Numbered from the stretch's first letter, positions 1 through 8,990 are shown. The stretch is 20,602 nt of DNA from Clostridia bacterium (GCA_900770405.1 CAAGKL010000145.1:1-20602); one strand, 5' to 3'. Notes: generated by a model from the sequence alone, not told the origin. A program made the numbers and translations.

Positions 1-945
1 CAATAAATACGCCGGCGCAATGTCGAACACCGTCTTGCAGCCGGTCACACCCTCGCTGTTCAGCCTGTACGCTGCGCGGGCATACGCCGTCAGCACCGAC
101 GCGGTAAACTCGGGGTTTGAGTCCAGCTTCAGGCTATATTCCACAATATGCCGATTCTCGGAATTTACGCCCGTGCAGCCGCTCCTTATCACAAATCCGC
201 CGTGCGGAAGGTGACTGTGCTCTGCCCGCATCTGCTCCTCGCTGATAAAATGCACGGTCGTGTCATACTCATCGAAATAGTTCGGCATCGACTTTATCTC
301 CCGCTCAATCTTTGCCTTATCCGCGCCCGGCGCCGCCACCACAAAGCACTCCCGCGTATGCTTCTCGCGCACCGAGAGCTCGGGGTTTTCGCCGCCGCGC
401 ACCGCCGCAAGCGCCGGCTCGCACGGGATTGTATACTGTCTTGCGTCAAGCACGCCGTCAATTCGGCGCACCGCGTCCGAATGTCCCTGGCTGACGCCCT
501 TGCCCCAGAAGGTGTAATCCCTGCCGTCGGGCAAAATCGCGCCCGAATAGAGTCTCGCAACCGAGAACATACCCGGGTCCCAGCCGACGCAGATTACCGC
601 CGTTTTTCCGCCGGCACGCGCCGCGCTGTCAACCGCAGCGAAATGCTCCGGAATTTTTTTATGCGTGTCAAAGCTGTCAATTACATTGAATGAGCCGGCA
701 AGCTCGGGCGTCTGCTTCGGCAAATCTGTCGCACTGCCGCCGCAGATTATGAGCACGTCGATTTTATCGTGCATATCCGCAAGCCTGTCATATTTATATA
801 CCGGCGTATCAAAAAGCGGCTTGACCGCTGCGGGCTCGCGCCTTGTGAATATCCCGCAAAGCTCCATATCGGCATTTTTGTGCACCGCGCACTCCACGCC
901 CCTGCCGAGGTTGCCGTAGCCGGCAATTGCAATTCTGATTTTCAT
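1..945 (-). CDS. ddh: meso-diaminopimelate D-dehydrogenase (3' end cut by window edge)
   Basis: The reading frame runs open to the left edge, giving 315 codons without a stop; relatives are about 320-330 residues, so only a short C-terminal tail is missing. The enzyme makes meso-2,6-diaminopimelate from tetrahydrodipicolinate with NADPH and ammonia, a one-step route to lysine and peptidoglycan precursors. Visible features are the N-terminal Rossmann nucleotide-binding loop GYGNLGRG (residues 9-16), the GWDPG motif (121-125), SQGHSDA (152-158) and HGGFVIRSG further on, all in the order expected for Ddh. The start is the ATG at 943-945, preceded by AGGGGAG at suitable distance. The gene follows the AGCS symporter by 66 bases that hold a strong hairpin, with no room for an obvious promoter, so it is probably read through from that gene. 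The family assignment is firm. Confidence 0.93.
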   Translation of the reverse strand, partial: MKIRIAIAGYGNLGRGVECAVHKNADMELCGIFTRREPAAVKPLFDTPVYKYDRLADMHDKIDVLIICGGSATDLPKQTPELAGSFNVIDSFDTHKKIPEHFAAVDSAARAGGKTAVICVGWDPGMFSVARLYSGAILPDGRDYTFWGKGVSQGHSDAVRRIDGVLDARQYTIPCEPALAAVRGGENPELSVREKHTRECFVVAAPGADKAKIEREIKSMPNYFDEYDTTVHFISEEQMRAEHSHLPHGGFVIRSGCTGVNSENRHIVEYSLKLDSNPEFTASVLTAYARAAYRLNSEGVTGCKTVFDIAPAYLL

Positions 946-974
946 TTTGACATCTCCCCTTCGGATAAAATTTT

Positions 975-998
975 CGGGCGCAGACAAATCTGCGCCCG
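975..998 (-). terminator. Hairpin between symporter and ddh, possible weak terminator or mRNA-processing site
   Basis: A perfect 10-base-pair stem (975-984 with 989-998) closes a 4-base loop. On the minus strand it is followed by AAAATTTT rather than a clean T-run, so termination may be partial. It could attenuate ddh relative to the symporter or protect the 3' end of the symporter message. Confidence 0.55.
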
Positions 999-1011
999 AC
1001 TCTGAAATATC

Positions 1012-2457
1012 TTATTTCTTTTTGTGTTCTCTTACATACTTGCGCGTTTCCGCCGCGGCGACGCCGCTGAGCGATACCAGCGCAATCAGATTCGGTATAG
1101 CCATCAGACCGTTGAATATGTCCGCCGTTGTCCATACCGCCGAAATTGTCAGGTACGGTCCTATCAGCACAGCCGCGATATACAAAATCTTGTATATCAT
1201 CAGCACGCCCTTTCTGTCGCCGACAAGATATTGCAGACATCTCTCGGAATAATAGTCCCAGCCGAGAATTGTCGTAAAAGCAAAGAACATCAGGCATATC
1301 ATAAGCAGGAATGCGCACACGCTGTTGTTGAACGGAAGTCCGCGGGTGAATGCCTCGGTCGTAACCGCCGCACCCTTAAGCGTGCCGTCAACAGCCAGCT
1401 CCCAGCTTCCCGTCAGAATAATCGAAAGACCTGTCATCGTGCAGACAACAATTGTGTCGATAAAGGTTCCGGTCATCGTCACAAGACCCTGGCGCACAGG
1501 CTCTTTTGTTTTCGCCGTTGCCGCCGCGATAGGCGCAGAACCGAGTCCAGCCTCATTCGAGAATATACCGCGCGCAACACCCATCTGAATTGCGGTCTTG
1601 ACCGACACGCCGGCGAGTCCGCCGTATACTGCCGACGGGCAAAATGCGCCCTTGACAACGAGCTTAATCGCACCCGGGATTGCCGGAAGATTCGTAAATA
1701 CCAAAAGCAAGCCGCACGCTACGTAAAGTATCGCCATAAACGGTACAACTATCCCGGATACCTTGGAAATTCTTTTAATTCCGCCGATAATTACCAGCGC
1801 GGTGAACAACGCCACAGCCGCACCCGCAATAACCGTCGCCCATGTGTAGGACATTCCGCCGAGCGAAAATGCAACGTGAGCACTGTTCGGGTCAAAGAAA
1901 TTGTTCGCCGCCGACGTGATGCCGTTTACCTGGGTAATCGTGCCTATTCCCAATATACCCGCGCCGATACCGAATATCGCAAAAAGCACCGCAAGCCATT
2001 TCCAGCTTTTGCCCATACCCTTTTCTATGTAGTAAAACGGTCCGCCCAGAACCTTGCCGTTCTCGTCAATCGACCTATACTTTATTGCCAAAAGTCCCTC
2101 GGTATACTTCGTCGCCATTCCGAAGAACGCCATAACCTCCATCCAGAAGAGTGCTCCCGGACCGCCCGCGGCAATTGCCGTAGCCACGCCGACGATATTA
2201 CCCGTACCGATTGTAGCGGAAAGCGCCGTACACAGCGCGCCGAAGCTTGTAACCTCGCCCTCGCCGTCCTCCTCGTTCTGCACCATAAATTTAAGCGCCT
2301 TCGGCAGATGCGTAACCTGGATAAAGCCGAGCCTTACCGTCAGGAGTATGCCCACTGCAATTATAAGCACAATCAGCGGCACACCCCAGACAAAACCGTC
2401 AATTTTATCCAGAATATCCAGAAATTTTTCACTTTGCAAAAAATTCAAGTTATTCAC
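1012..2457 (-). CDS. Sodium:alanine/glycine symporter, AGCS family
   Basis: This 481-residue integral membrane protein has around ten or eleven hydrophobic helices spread over its length. The AGCS signature region GTGNIVGV (residues 84-91) and the following FGMATKYTE are clear, and the length is typical. Family members import small neutral amino acids (alanine, glycine, sometimes others) with sodium. The substrate cannot be read from sequence; position next to the histidine operon does not prove histidine transport. The start is a GTG at 2455-2457 with GAGGGG close upstream, a slightly short spacing. It has its own sigma-A-type promoter (2484-2512), so it is probably a separate transcription unit from the his operon, continuing into ddh. 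Confidence 0.93.
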   Translation of the reverse strand: MNNLNFLQSEKFLDILDKIDGFVWGVPLIVLIIAVGILLTVRLGFIQVTHLPKALKFMVQNEEDGEGEVTSFGALCTALSATIGTGNIVGVATAIAAGGPGALFWMEVMAFFGMATKYTEGLLAIKYRSIDENGKVLGGPFYYIEKGMGKSWKWLAVLFAIFGIGAGILGIGTITQVNGITSAANNFFDPNSAHVAFSLGGMSYTWATVIAGAAVALFTALVIIGGIKRISKVSGIVVPFMAILYVACGLLLVFTNLPAIPGAIKLVVKGAFCPSAVYGGLAGVSVKTAIQMGVARGIFSNEAGLGSAPIAAATAKTKEPVRQGLVTMTGTFIDTIVVCTMTGLSIILTGSWELAVDGTLKGAAVTTEAFTRGLPFNNSVCAFLLMICLMFFAFTTILGWDYYSERCLQYLVGDRKGVLMIYKILYIAAVLIGPYLTISAVWTTADIFNGLMAIPNLIALVSLSGVAAAETRKYVREHKKK

Positions 2458-2483
2458 CTATCCCCTCGTTTTTTATAGGAAAT

Positions 2484-2512
2484 ATTTTATCATATATACC
2501 GCGTTTTTTCAA
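2484..2512 (-). promoter_or_regulatory. Sigma-A-type promoter of the AGCS symporter
   Basis: On the minus strand TTGAAA (2507-2512) and TAAAAT (2484-2489) are separated by exactly 17 bases. It sits in the AT-rich gap after the last histidine gene, about 27 bases upstream of the GTG start. No convincing terminator for the his operon is seen in the same gap, so some read-through may add to this promoter. Confidence 0.75.
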
Positions 2513-2546
2513 GTCTTTTTTATAAATTATTCATTAAAATGCATTA

Positions 2547-3293
2547 TTATTCCGAAAATGCGCACCATTTGTCAAACTCAAAGCAAATTCCGTCCGTCGA
2601 ATGTGCGTCACCGGAAAGTATAAATTCTGCGCCACGGCTTTTTAAATATGCGATAATTTCCGCCGATGGATAGGGCACGCTCCTGTAGCCGCGCGCGATT
2701 GCGCCGGTGTTTATCTCAAAGCGCGCGCCGCAGTCTGCCAGCGCATCCGCCGCCCGGCGGTATGCCGCAATATAGCGAGGGCTGCTCTCGTCAAACAGCG
2801 CGCCGCCCTCGTTGAACTTTGATACCAGGTCAAAATGCCCGATAATATCGCAGTGCGTCCTATTGAATCCGTCCGCAAGGGTGTTGTAATAGCGCCCGAT
2901 GAGTGCATAAATATCCCCTCCAAAGAATTTATCTGCCGCATTTTTCAGAATTTTCGCACTCTCATCGACCGGGATATACCCGCCGCCCGCGCGGATATAG
3001 TGCACCGAGCCGATTACATAGTCAAAGTCCGCCGTCGGTGCATCGGAGTAATAATCCTGCTCAACCCCGCACAAAACCTCGATTTTACCGGCGTATTTCG
3101 CCGCCAGAGCGCGCACCTCGGCGATGTATGCGCCGTAGTCGGTCATACAATAGCTCACGTCAAAGGCGGTGTACGAGTGCCCGGAAAAGCCGATGCGCGA
3201 AAGCCCCTCTGCAATTGCCGCCGTCACCATTTCCTCCGGCGTATTTTTCCCGTCACAGAAGGTCGTGTGCGTGTGCAAATCCTGCAAAATCAT
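2547..3293 (-). CDS. hisJ: Histidinol-phosphatase, PHP family
   Basis: This 248-residue protein removes phosphate from L-histidinol phosphate, the step before HisD. It is a PHP-domain phosphatase, unrelated to the HAD-type phosphatase fused to HisB in enterobacteria. Metal-site residues expected for the family are all visible: H7 and H9 (DLHTHT), H39 (FSGHS), E78 (GVEQD), H98 (GSVHY), H153 (IGHFD), and D229/H231 (SGDAH). The start overlaps the end of hisIE by four bases (ATGA), so translation is probably coupled. The name hisJ (hisK in Bacillus subtilis usage) follows the phosphatase, not the enteric histidine-binding protein. Its presence supplies the phosphatase that the single-domain HisB here lacks. 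Confidence 0.9.
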   Translation of the reverse strand: MILQDLHTHTTFCDGKNTPEEMVTAAIAEGLSRIGFSGHSYTAFDVSYCMTDYGAYIAEVRALAAKYAGKIEVLCGVEQDYYSDAPTADFDYVIGSVHYIRAGGGYIPVDESAKILKNAADKFFGGDIYALIGRYYNTLADGFNRTHCDIIGHFDLVSKFNEGGALFDESSPRYIAAYRRAADALADCGARFEINTGAIARGYRSVPYPSAEIIAYLKSRGAEFILSGDAHSTDGICFEFDKWCAFSE

Positions 3294-3943
3294 TTCGTCA
3301 TTTTCTCCTGTTTAACCTTGTGGTCAATCACGTGCCGCCCCGCGAGCTCCTTTTTAATATCGTCAATCGAAATTCCCATCTCGACCATCAGCACGAGCAC
3401 GTGATAGGTGAGGTCGGCAATCTCGTAGACAGTCTCCTTTTTATCGTCCGCCTTTGCGGCGATTATGACCTCGGTGCTTTCCTCGCCGACCTTTTTGAGA
3501 ATTTTATCAATCCCCTTTTCAAACAGGTAGGTCGTGTACGAGCCCTCCTTTTTCTCGAGCTTTCTGCCCTCAATCAGCTTTGCGAGCGCGTCGAGCGAAA
3601 ATTCGTTTCTCTCCTCGCTGTGCCACAAAAGCTCGCCGAAGCAGCTGTCGCTGCCGGTATGGCACGCCGGACCGTCCTTCTCCACCAAAACGGTCAGCGC
3701 GTCGCGGTCGCAGTCCGCGGTAATCGACACTATGTGCTGGTAATTCCCGCTCGTCTCGCCCTTCAGCCAAAGCTCGCCGCGCGAGCGGCTCCAAAAGCAG
3801 GTCAGCCCCTTCTCCATAGAAATTTCCAGCGACTGTCTGTTCATATACGCGAGCGTCAGCACCTTCTTGCTGTACGCATCGACCACGACCGCCGGAATAA
3901 GCCCGCTTTCGTCAAATTTCAAATCGTCAATACCAATCATCAC
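3290..3943 (-). CDS. hisIE: Bifunctional phosphoribosyl-AMP cyclohydrolase / phosphoribosyl-ATP pyrophosphatase
   Basis: Two fused enzymes carry out steps two and three of histidine synthesis. The N-terminal cyclohydrolase shows WSRSRGELW (51-59), DCD (77-79, magnesium ligands) and the zinc cysteines in ACHTGSDSC (C94, C101). The C-terminal pyrophosphatase part, from about residue 112, has the helical EGRK and VGEESTEVIIAAK segments. At 217 residues the fusion is of normal length. The start is uncertain by one codon: GTG at 3941-3943 or the adjacent ATG at 3938-3940, both served by GGGAG. It follows hisF by about 12-15 bases and overlaps the phosphatase gene by four bases. Confidence 0.94.
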   Translation of the reverse strand: MMIGIDDLKFDESGLIPAVVVDAYSKKVLTLAYMNRQSLEISMEKGLTCFWSRSRGELWLKGETSGNYQHIVSITADCDRDALTVLVEKDGPACHTGSDSCFGELLWHSEERNEFSLDALAKLIEGRKLEKKEGSYTTYLFEKGIDKILKKVGEESTEVIIAAKADDKKETVYEIADLTYHVLVLMVEMGISIDDIKKELAGRHVIDHKVKQEKMTK

Positions 3944-3955
3944 ATTCCGCTCCCT

Positions 3956-4714
3956 TCATATTCTAACGCTTATGCCCTCGCCGGCGAGTCTGTCCTTCAG
4001 CTTTGCAATGCTCACCTCGCCGAAGTGGAAAATCGATGCCGCAAGCCCCGCGTCAACGCGCGGCAGAGTCTTGAACAGCGTGATAAAATCCTCAATCGAG
4101 CCCGCGCCGCCCGACGCTATGACCGGCACATTCACCGCGCGCGACACCGCATCGAGCATCTCCAGGTCAAAGCCGCCGCGCACGCCGTCGGTGTCGATGG
4201 AATTTAAAACCACCTCGCCCGCGCCCGAATCCACGCAGTATTTAATCCACTCAATCGCCTCAAGACCGGTATTCTCCCTGCCGCCCTTGGCGAAAACCGT
4301 GAATTTGCCGTCCACACGCTTGATATCGGCGGAAATCACGACGCACTGGCTGCCGTAAAGCTTTGCCGCCTCGCCGATAAGCCCGGGATTTTTAATCGCG
4401 CCCGAATTTACACTCACCTTATCCGCACCGCATTTGAGCACACGGTCAAAATCTGCCGTCGAATTTATCCCGCCGCCGACGGTCAGCGGGATAAACACCT
4501 CGCTCGCCGCCTGTTTTAATATGTCGGTGAAAATGGCGCGGTTTTCGCACGATGCCGTGATGTCGTAGAAAACCAGCTCGTCCGCACCGCAGCGCGTGTA
4601 GAATTTCGCCAGCTCGACCGGCGAATCCACATCGGACAGCCCCTCAAAATTAACCCCCTTGACCACGCGCCCCGCACGCACGTCAAGGCAGGGAATTATT
4701 CTCTTCGTAATCAT
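3956..4714 (-). CDS. hisF: Imidazole glycerol phosphate synthase, cyclase subunit
   Basis: This is a complete 252-residue (beta/alpha)8 barrel. The two catalytic aspartates stand at the canonical positions, D11 (IPCLDVRAGRVVKG) and D130 (ISADIKR). The phosphate-binding loops GGGINS and ASGGAGS are present in the two barrel halves. HisF uses ammonia delivered by HisH to convert PRFAR to imidazole glycerol phosphate and AICAR. The start overlaps the end of hisA by four bases, consistent with coupled translation. Confidence 0.96.
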   Translation of the reverse strand: MITKRIIPCLDVRAGRVVKGVNFEGLSDVDSPVELAKFYTRCGADELVFYDITASCENRAIFTDILKQAASEVFIPLTVGGGINSTADFDRVLKCGADKVSVNSGAIKNPGLIGEAAKLYGSQCVVISADIKRVDGKFTVFAKGGRENTGLEAIEWIKYCVDSGAGEVVLNSIDTDGVRGGFDLEMLDAVSRAVNVPVIASGGAGSIEDFITLFKTLPRVDAGLAASIFHFGEVSIAKLKDRLAGEGISVRI

Positions 4715-5427
4715 TTCGCCACCTCAATTGCTTCCGCGAGCGAAATCGCCCCGGTGTAGTACGCCTTGCCGATAATCGCGCCGTGCAGCTGCATTTTCGC
4801 GAGCTTTTCCACATCGCCGAGCGTTGATACGCCGCCCGAGGCGATTATGTCGATACTGAGCATTTCCGACAGCTTGCGGTAAAGCTCAAGGTTTGTCCCG
4901 CGCATAGCTCCGTCGCGCGATATGTCGGTGCAAATCAGCGTTTTCACGCCGAGCGACTGCATTTTTTTACAGAAATCCCCGAACGGCAGGTCGGTTTTTT
5001 CGACCCAGCCGCGGATTGCCGCGCAGCCGTCCTTAATATCGACGCCGACCGCGATTTTATCTCCGAACCGCGCAAGCGCCGAGCGCAGAAAATCCTCGTC
5101 CGTCACTGCCGCCGTGCCGAGAATTACCTGCCCGACGCCGGCGTTTATATACTCCTCCACCGTGCGCATATCGCGTATTCCGCCGCCTATTTCGCAAAAA
5201 AGCGAGCTTTCGGCGGCAATTTTTTTCACAATGTCAATGTTCGGCGTTGTGCCGTCCTTTGCGCCCTCAAGATCGACCATATGCAAAAACCGCGCCCCCT
5301 GCCGCTCAAACTCCTTCGCCAGTGCGGGCGGGTCGTCGCTGTAGACCGTCATATTCGCGTAATCGCCGCGCAGCAGTCGCACAGCCTTTTTTTCGTACAA
5401 ATCAATAGCCGGATAAATCTGCATCAT
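4711..5427 (-). CDS. hisA: ProFAR isomerase
   Basis: HisA isomerises the aminoaldose ProFAR to the aminoketose PRFAR (step four). The protein is a (beta/alpha)8 barrel related to HisF, with the opening YPAIDL carrying the catalytic aspartate (residue 9), and GGGIRD and ASGGVS phosphate loops. I place the start at the ATG at 5425-5427, which overlaps the hisH stop by one base (TGATG); the next codon is also ATG (5422-5424) and is an equally good choice behind GGGGGA. A TTG 21 bases further upstream would add an unlikely MRRNGGL extension inside hisH. Length is then 238 residues, normal for the family. Confidence 0.95.
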   Translation of the reverse strand: MMQIYPAIDLYEKKAVRLLRGDYANMTVYSDDPPALAKEFERQGARFLHMVDLEGAKDGTTPNIDIVKKIAAESSLFCEIGGGIRDMRTVEEYINAGVGQVILGTAAVTDEDFLRSALARFGDKIAVGVDIKDGCAAIRGWVEKTDLPFGDFCKKMQSLGVKTLICTDISRDGAMRGTNLELYRKLSEMLSIDIIASGGVSTLGDVEKLAKMQLHGAIIGKAYYTGAISLAEAIEVAK

Positions 5428-6044
5428 CAGTCCCCCGTTCCTTCGCAAAACGCCTTTAAAATCGCCAGCCCGACATCGCCGCTCTTTTCCGGGTGGAACT
5501 GACAGCCGAACACATTCCCCGCCGCCGCAGCCGCCGTCAGCGGTGCGCCGTAGGTCGTATCGGCAATCACGCTGTCCGCGCAGTCCGCGGCATAGTACGA
5601 GTGGACAAAGTAGACGAAATCGCCGTTTTTTATGTACCTGAAAATCGGCGAGCTCCTCTTAATATCGAGCGAATTCCAGCCGATATGCGGAATTTTCAGC
5701 CCATCGGGGATAACCTCCACAATCGGGCGGATTTCGCCGTGTATCAGCCCGAGCCCGGCGTGCTCGCCGAACTCAAAGCTTTTGTCGAACAAAAGCTGCA
5801 TACCCAGGCAAATCCCCAAAATCGGCTTGCCGCGCGATGCCTGCTCCCTGATAACCGCCGCAAGCCCGCTGCCGGACAACTTTTTTGCCGCATCGCCGAA
5901 CGCGCCGACGCCCGGCAGAATTATCGCGTCCGCCGCCGCCAGAGCCGCGCCGTCACCGGTGACGGTCGATTTTGCGCCTATCTTATCGAGCGAGCAACGC
6001 AGCGAAAAAAGGTTGCCCACGCCGTAATCTGCAATCGCAATCAT
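5427..6044 (-). CDS. hisH: Imidazole glycerol phosphate synthase, glutamine amidotransferase subunit
   Basis: This class I glutamine amidotransferase hydrolyses glutamine and channels ammonia to HisF. The catalytic triad is intact: C79 in GICLGM, H184 and E186 in FHPEKS. The protein starts MIAIADYGVGNL, a typical HisH beginning, at the ATG 6042-6044 with AAGGAGGGG just upstream. Longer readings of the frame would extend into hisB and have no support. Length is 205 residues. It is placed between hisB and hisA. Confidence 0.95.
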   Translation of the reverse strand: MIAIADYGVGNLFSLRCSLDKIGAKSTVTGDGAALAAADAIILPGVGAFGDAAKKLSGSGLAAVIREQASRGKPILGICLGMQLLFDKSFEFGEHAGLGLIHGEIRPIVEVIPDGLKIPHIGWNSLDIKRSSPIFRYIKNGDFVYFVHSYYAADCADSVIADTTYGAPLTAAAAAGNVFGCQFHPEKSGDVGLAILKAFCEGTGD

Positions 6045-6055
6045 ATTACCCCTCC

Positions 6056-6643
6056 TTAAAGCACACCCTTGCTCGACGGGACTTCGCCCTCCGCCGCCGG
6101 GTTTATTGCAGCGCACACCGCAAGGGTGCGCGCCGTGCTCTTGAAAATTCCTTCAATAATATGGTGCGAATTTGCGCCGGCGAGCTGTCTTATATGCAGC
6201 GTGCACGCCGCGCACCGCACAAACGCCGCCCAGAATTCGCCGCAAAGTTCCGTGTCAAAGCTACCGACCTTCTGCGCGGGAATCTGCACCTCATAGCCGA
6301 GAAAGCTGCGCCCCGACAAGTCCGCCGCAGTAAGTATAAGCGCCTCGTCCATCGGCAGAATTGTGCTGCCGTAGCGCATAATCCCGCGCTTTTCGCCCAG
6401 CGCGCGGCAGAACGCCTCGCCCAGGCAAATCCCTATATCCTCGACGCTGTGGTGGTCATCGACACAGGTGTCGCCCTTGCAGGTGAGCTCGAGGTCGAAC
6501 CGCGAATGCTTCGCAAAAAGCGTCAGCATATGATCCAAAAATCCGACGCCGCTGTCAATTTTGCACCTTCCCGAGCCGTCGATATCAAGCGTCAGGCATA
6601 TATCGGTTTCCGCCGTTTTTCTCTTAATTTCCGCACTTCTCAT
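6056..6643 (-). CDS. hisB: Imidazoleglycerol-phosphate dehydratase
   Basis: At 195 residues this is the monofunctional dehydratase, without the HAD phosphatase domain of the enteric fusion. The two manganese-binding motifs DHHSVED (63-69) and NSHHIIEG (158-165) and the C-terminal SSKG (190-193) are all present. It converts imidazole glycerol phosphate to imidazole acetol phosphate. The ATG has GGGGAG upstream that overlaps the hisC stop; the gap between the genes is six bases. Confidence 0.96.
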   Translation of the reverse strand: MRSAEIKRKTAETDICLTLDIDGSGRCKIDSGVGFLDHMLTLFAKHSRFDLELTCKGDTCVDDHHSVEDIGICLGEAFCRALGEKRGIMRYGSTILPMDEALILTAADLSGRSFLGYEVQIPAQKVGSFDTELCGEFWAAFVRCAACTLHIRQLAGANSHHIIEGIFKSTARTLAVCAAINPAAEGEVPSSKGVL

Positions 6644-6649
6644 CAGCTT

Positions 6650-7708
6650 TCACTCCCCTAAAATAAGCTCCGTCTGCCGCACAAGCTCGCGCATCTGCTC
6701 CATCGTGCCGACGGTAATTCTGTTATAGTCGCATATACGCGGCGAGTCGAAATGCCGCACCAGGATCCCGCGTTTTCTGAGCTCTGCGCAGTATTTCGCG
6801 CCGCTGATTTTATCGCTTCTGACGAACAGGAAATTCGCCAATGACGGCGTCATCTCAAAGCCGAGCCTTATAAGCTCCGCCGCGGCATAATCGCGCGCAG
6901 CGCATATCTTCTTAAGATTTTCCCGCGTGTACTCCCCGTCCGCGAGCGTTCCGAGCGCCGCGCTCTGCGTCATTTTATTGATATTATACGGATTTGTCGA
7001 GTATTTCACCCTGTTCAGATCCGCGATAAGCTCCTTGCTGCCGACCGCAAACCCGAGCCGCGCGCCCGCCATCGACCTCGACTTTGAAAACGTCCCGACC
7101 ACCAGCAGATTATCATATTTATCAATCAGATCCACGCACGAGCTGCCGCCAAAATCGACGTAAGCCTCGTCTATGACCACCACATTGTCGGGATTTTGCG
7201 CCAAAATCTGCTCGATTTCGGATTTTTTAAGAAAAATCCCGGTCGGTGCGTTCGGATTTGCAAGGAAAATCGTGCGGTTGATGCCGAGGTAATCCTCCGG
7301 GTCTACCGAAAAATCCCCGCCGAGCGCAAGCTCGTCATACCCGATGCCGCACAGCCCCGCGAAAACCTTATAAAAGCCGTAGGTTATATCCGGGAACGCC
7401 GCCGGCGTATTTTCGTCGCAGAAGGCGAGGAAGGCAAAATACAGTGCCTCGTCCGAGCCGTTCGACAAAATCAGCTCCTCCCGCCCGACGCCGAGCTCCT
7501 CCGCCAGCGCAGCCGTCAACTGCATACAGTCCGGGTCGGGGTAGAGATTGAGCTCCGCCGCCGCGCGCGATGCCGCCGCGCGGGCCGATGCCGACGGCGG
7601 ATAGGGTGACTCGTTCGTGTTAAGCTTTATCATAACGCCGTCCTTCGGCTGTTCGCCCGGCGTGTACGGCGTCAGGCGTTTAATTCTTTCATTTGAAAAT
7701 CTGCTCAA
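6650..7708 (-). CDS. hisC: Histidinol-phosphate aminotransferase
   Basis: This fold-type I PLP enzyme transfers an amino group to imidazole acetol phosphate. I start it at a TTG (7706-7708): the sequence GAGGAG formed by the last codons of hisD lies ten bases upstream, and the resulting 352-residue protein has the usual HisC length. A longer frame reaching to 7813 lies inside hisD and looks like shadow sequence. Landmarks are IKLNTNESPY near the N terminus, NPNAPTG (151-157), the PLP-contacting DEAYVDF (180-186), and the Schiff-base lysine in GTFSKSRSMAGARLGF (about K209). An ATG candidate further in (MIKLNTNE) would cut conserved N-terminal residues. Confidence 0.93.
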   Translation of the reverse strand: MSRFSNERIKRLTPYTPGEQPKDGVMIKLNTNESPYPPSASARAAASRAAAELNLYPDPDCMQLTAALAEELGVGREELILSNGSDEALYFAFLAFCDENTPAAFPDITYGFYKVFAGLCGIGYDELALGGDFSVDPEDYLGINRTIFLANPNAPTGIFLKKSEIEQILAQNPDNVVVIDEAYVDFGGSSCVDLIDKYDNLLVVGTFSKSRSMAGARLGFAVGSKELIADLNRVKYSTNPYNINKMTQSAALGTLADGEYTRENLKKICAARDYAAAELIRLGFEMTPSLANFLFVRSDKISGAKYCAELRKRGILVRHFDSPRICDYNRITVGTMEQMRELVRQTELILGE

Positions 7709-7715
7709 ATTCCGC

Positions 7716-8990
7716 TCACTCCTCAATTCGTATAACCGCGCTCTTCGCGTGCGCGGTGAGCCCCTCTTTTTCCGCAAAATATTCCACGTCCCGCGCAAGA
7801 CGTGCCAGCGCATCGCGCGTATAATAGGTATACTGCGTCTTTTTCACAAAATCGTCCACCGACAGCGGGCTCGAAAATTTCGCTGTGCCGCTCGTCGGGA
7901 GGGTGTGGTTCGGGCCCGCCATATAGTCGCCCAGCGCCTCGGGGCAGTTTTTGCCCATAAATACCGAGCCCGCGTGGCGCACGCCGTCGAGCAAATCAAA
8001 CGGATTATCCACGCACAGCTCAAGATGCTCGGGCGCGAGCTCATTTGAAATTTCTATCGCCTTTTTTATATCGTCGCAGACGATGATTTTGCCGTTGTCG
8101 TCAATCGACGCGCGCGCAATATCCCTGCGCAAAAGCGTCTCTATCTGCCGCTCGAGCTCATCTCGCACCGCATATGCAAGCTCCTCGCTGTCGGTCACCA
8201 GCACCGCGCTCGCACGCTTATCATGCTCCGCCTGCGACAGCAAATCCGCCGCGACATACCGCGGATTGCAACTCCCGTCCGCGACGATTAAAATTTCGCT
8301 CGGCCCGGCAATCATATCAATCGACACCTTGCCGAAAACCTGCCTTTTTGCCTCGGCAACAAATGCATTGCCCGGTCCGACGATTTTGTCGACCGCCGGA
8401 ATACTCTCCGTCCCGTAGGCAAGCGCCGCAACCGCCTGCGCGCCGCCGACCTTGAATATGCGGTCAACCCCCGCGACATACGCCGCCGCCAGGATGGCCG
8501 GATTTACGCTGCCGTCCGCCATGGGCGGCGTCGTCATCACAAGCTCCGGGCAGCCCGCGATTTTCGCCGGGATTGCGTCCATCAGAACCGTCGACGGGTA
8601 CGCCGCCGTACCGCCCGGGACATACAGCCCGACGCGGTCGAGCGGGATAATCTTCTGCCCGGTGACAATGCCGTTCTCGTCATTTATGATAAAGCCGCTG
8701 CGAACCTGGTTTTTGTGGAATTTGCGGATATTTGCCGCCGCACGCTCCAGCACCTCCATAAAGCGCGGGTCGCACCCCGCTACCGCCGCCGCGATTTCCT
8801 CCTTCGTCACGGCAAGCCCCGAAAGCTTCGCCCCGTCGAATTTCTCACAGTATTTATACAGCGCCGCGTCGCCGTTTTCGCGCACATCGGCAATTATCCC
8901 CGCGACAATTCCGCCCACGTCGGTCTTTTCCTCGCATCTCGCGAAGATTTCGCTGTTTTTCACTTCGCCGTATTTTAAAATTTTAATCAT
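7716..8990 (-). CDS. hisD: Histidinol dehydrogenase
   Basis: HisD oxidises L-histidinol to L-histidine in two NAD-dependent steps. The 424-residue length is standard. Conserved pieces are VPGGTAAYPSTVLM (124-137), GPGNAFVAEAKR (205-216), the zinc-site QAEHD (253-257), the catalytic pair EH (321-322), and GDYMAGPNHTLPTSG (354-368) with a further zinc ligand region. The start overlaps hisG by four bases. Although it acts last in the pathway, it lies third in the operon, a common gene order in Bacillota. Confidence 0.97.
   Translation of the reverse strand: MIKILKYGEVKNSEIFARCEEKTDVGGIVAGIIADVRENGDAALYKYCEKFDGAKLSGLAVTKEEIAAAVAGCDPRFMEVLERAAANIRKFHKNQVRSGFIINDENGIVTGQKIIPLDRVGLYVPGGTAAYPSTVLMDAIPAKIAGCPELVMTTPPMADGSVNPAILAAAYVAGVDRIFKVGGAQAVAALAYGTESIPAVDKIVGPGNAFVAEAKRQVFGKVSIDMIAGPSEILIVADGSCNPRYVAADLLSQAEHDKRASAVLVTDSEELAYAVRDELERQIETLLRRDIARASIDDNGKIIVCDDIKKAIEISNELAPEHLELCVDNPFDLLDGVRHAGSVFMGKNCPEALGDYMAGPNHTLPTSGTAKFSSPLSVDDFVKKTQYTYYTRDALARLARDVEYFAEKEGLTAHAKSAVIRIEE

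Noticed and set aside
1024..2478. Long plus-strand open frame of 484 codons opposite the symporter
   Set aside because: It is rich in arginine, histidine and cysteine with no domain or ribosome binding site, and mirrors a strongly conserved AGCS gene on the other strand.
2903..4207. Plus-strand open frame of 434 codons opposite hisIE and hisF
   Set aside because: Composition is that of an antisense shadow of GC-rich genes; the opposing frames carry intact enzyme motifs.
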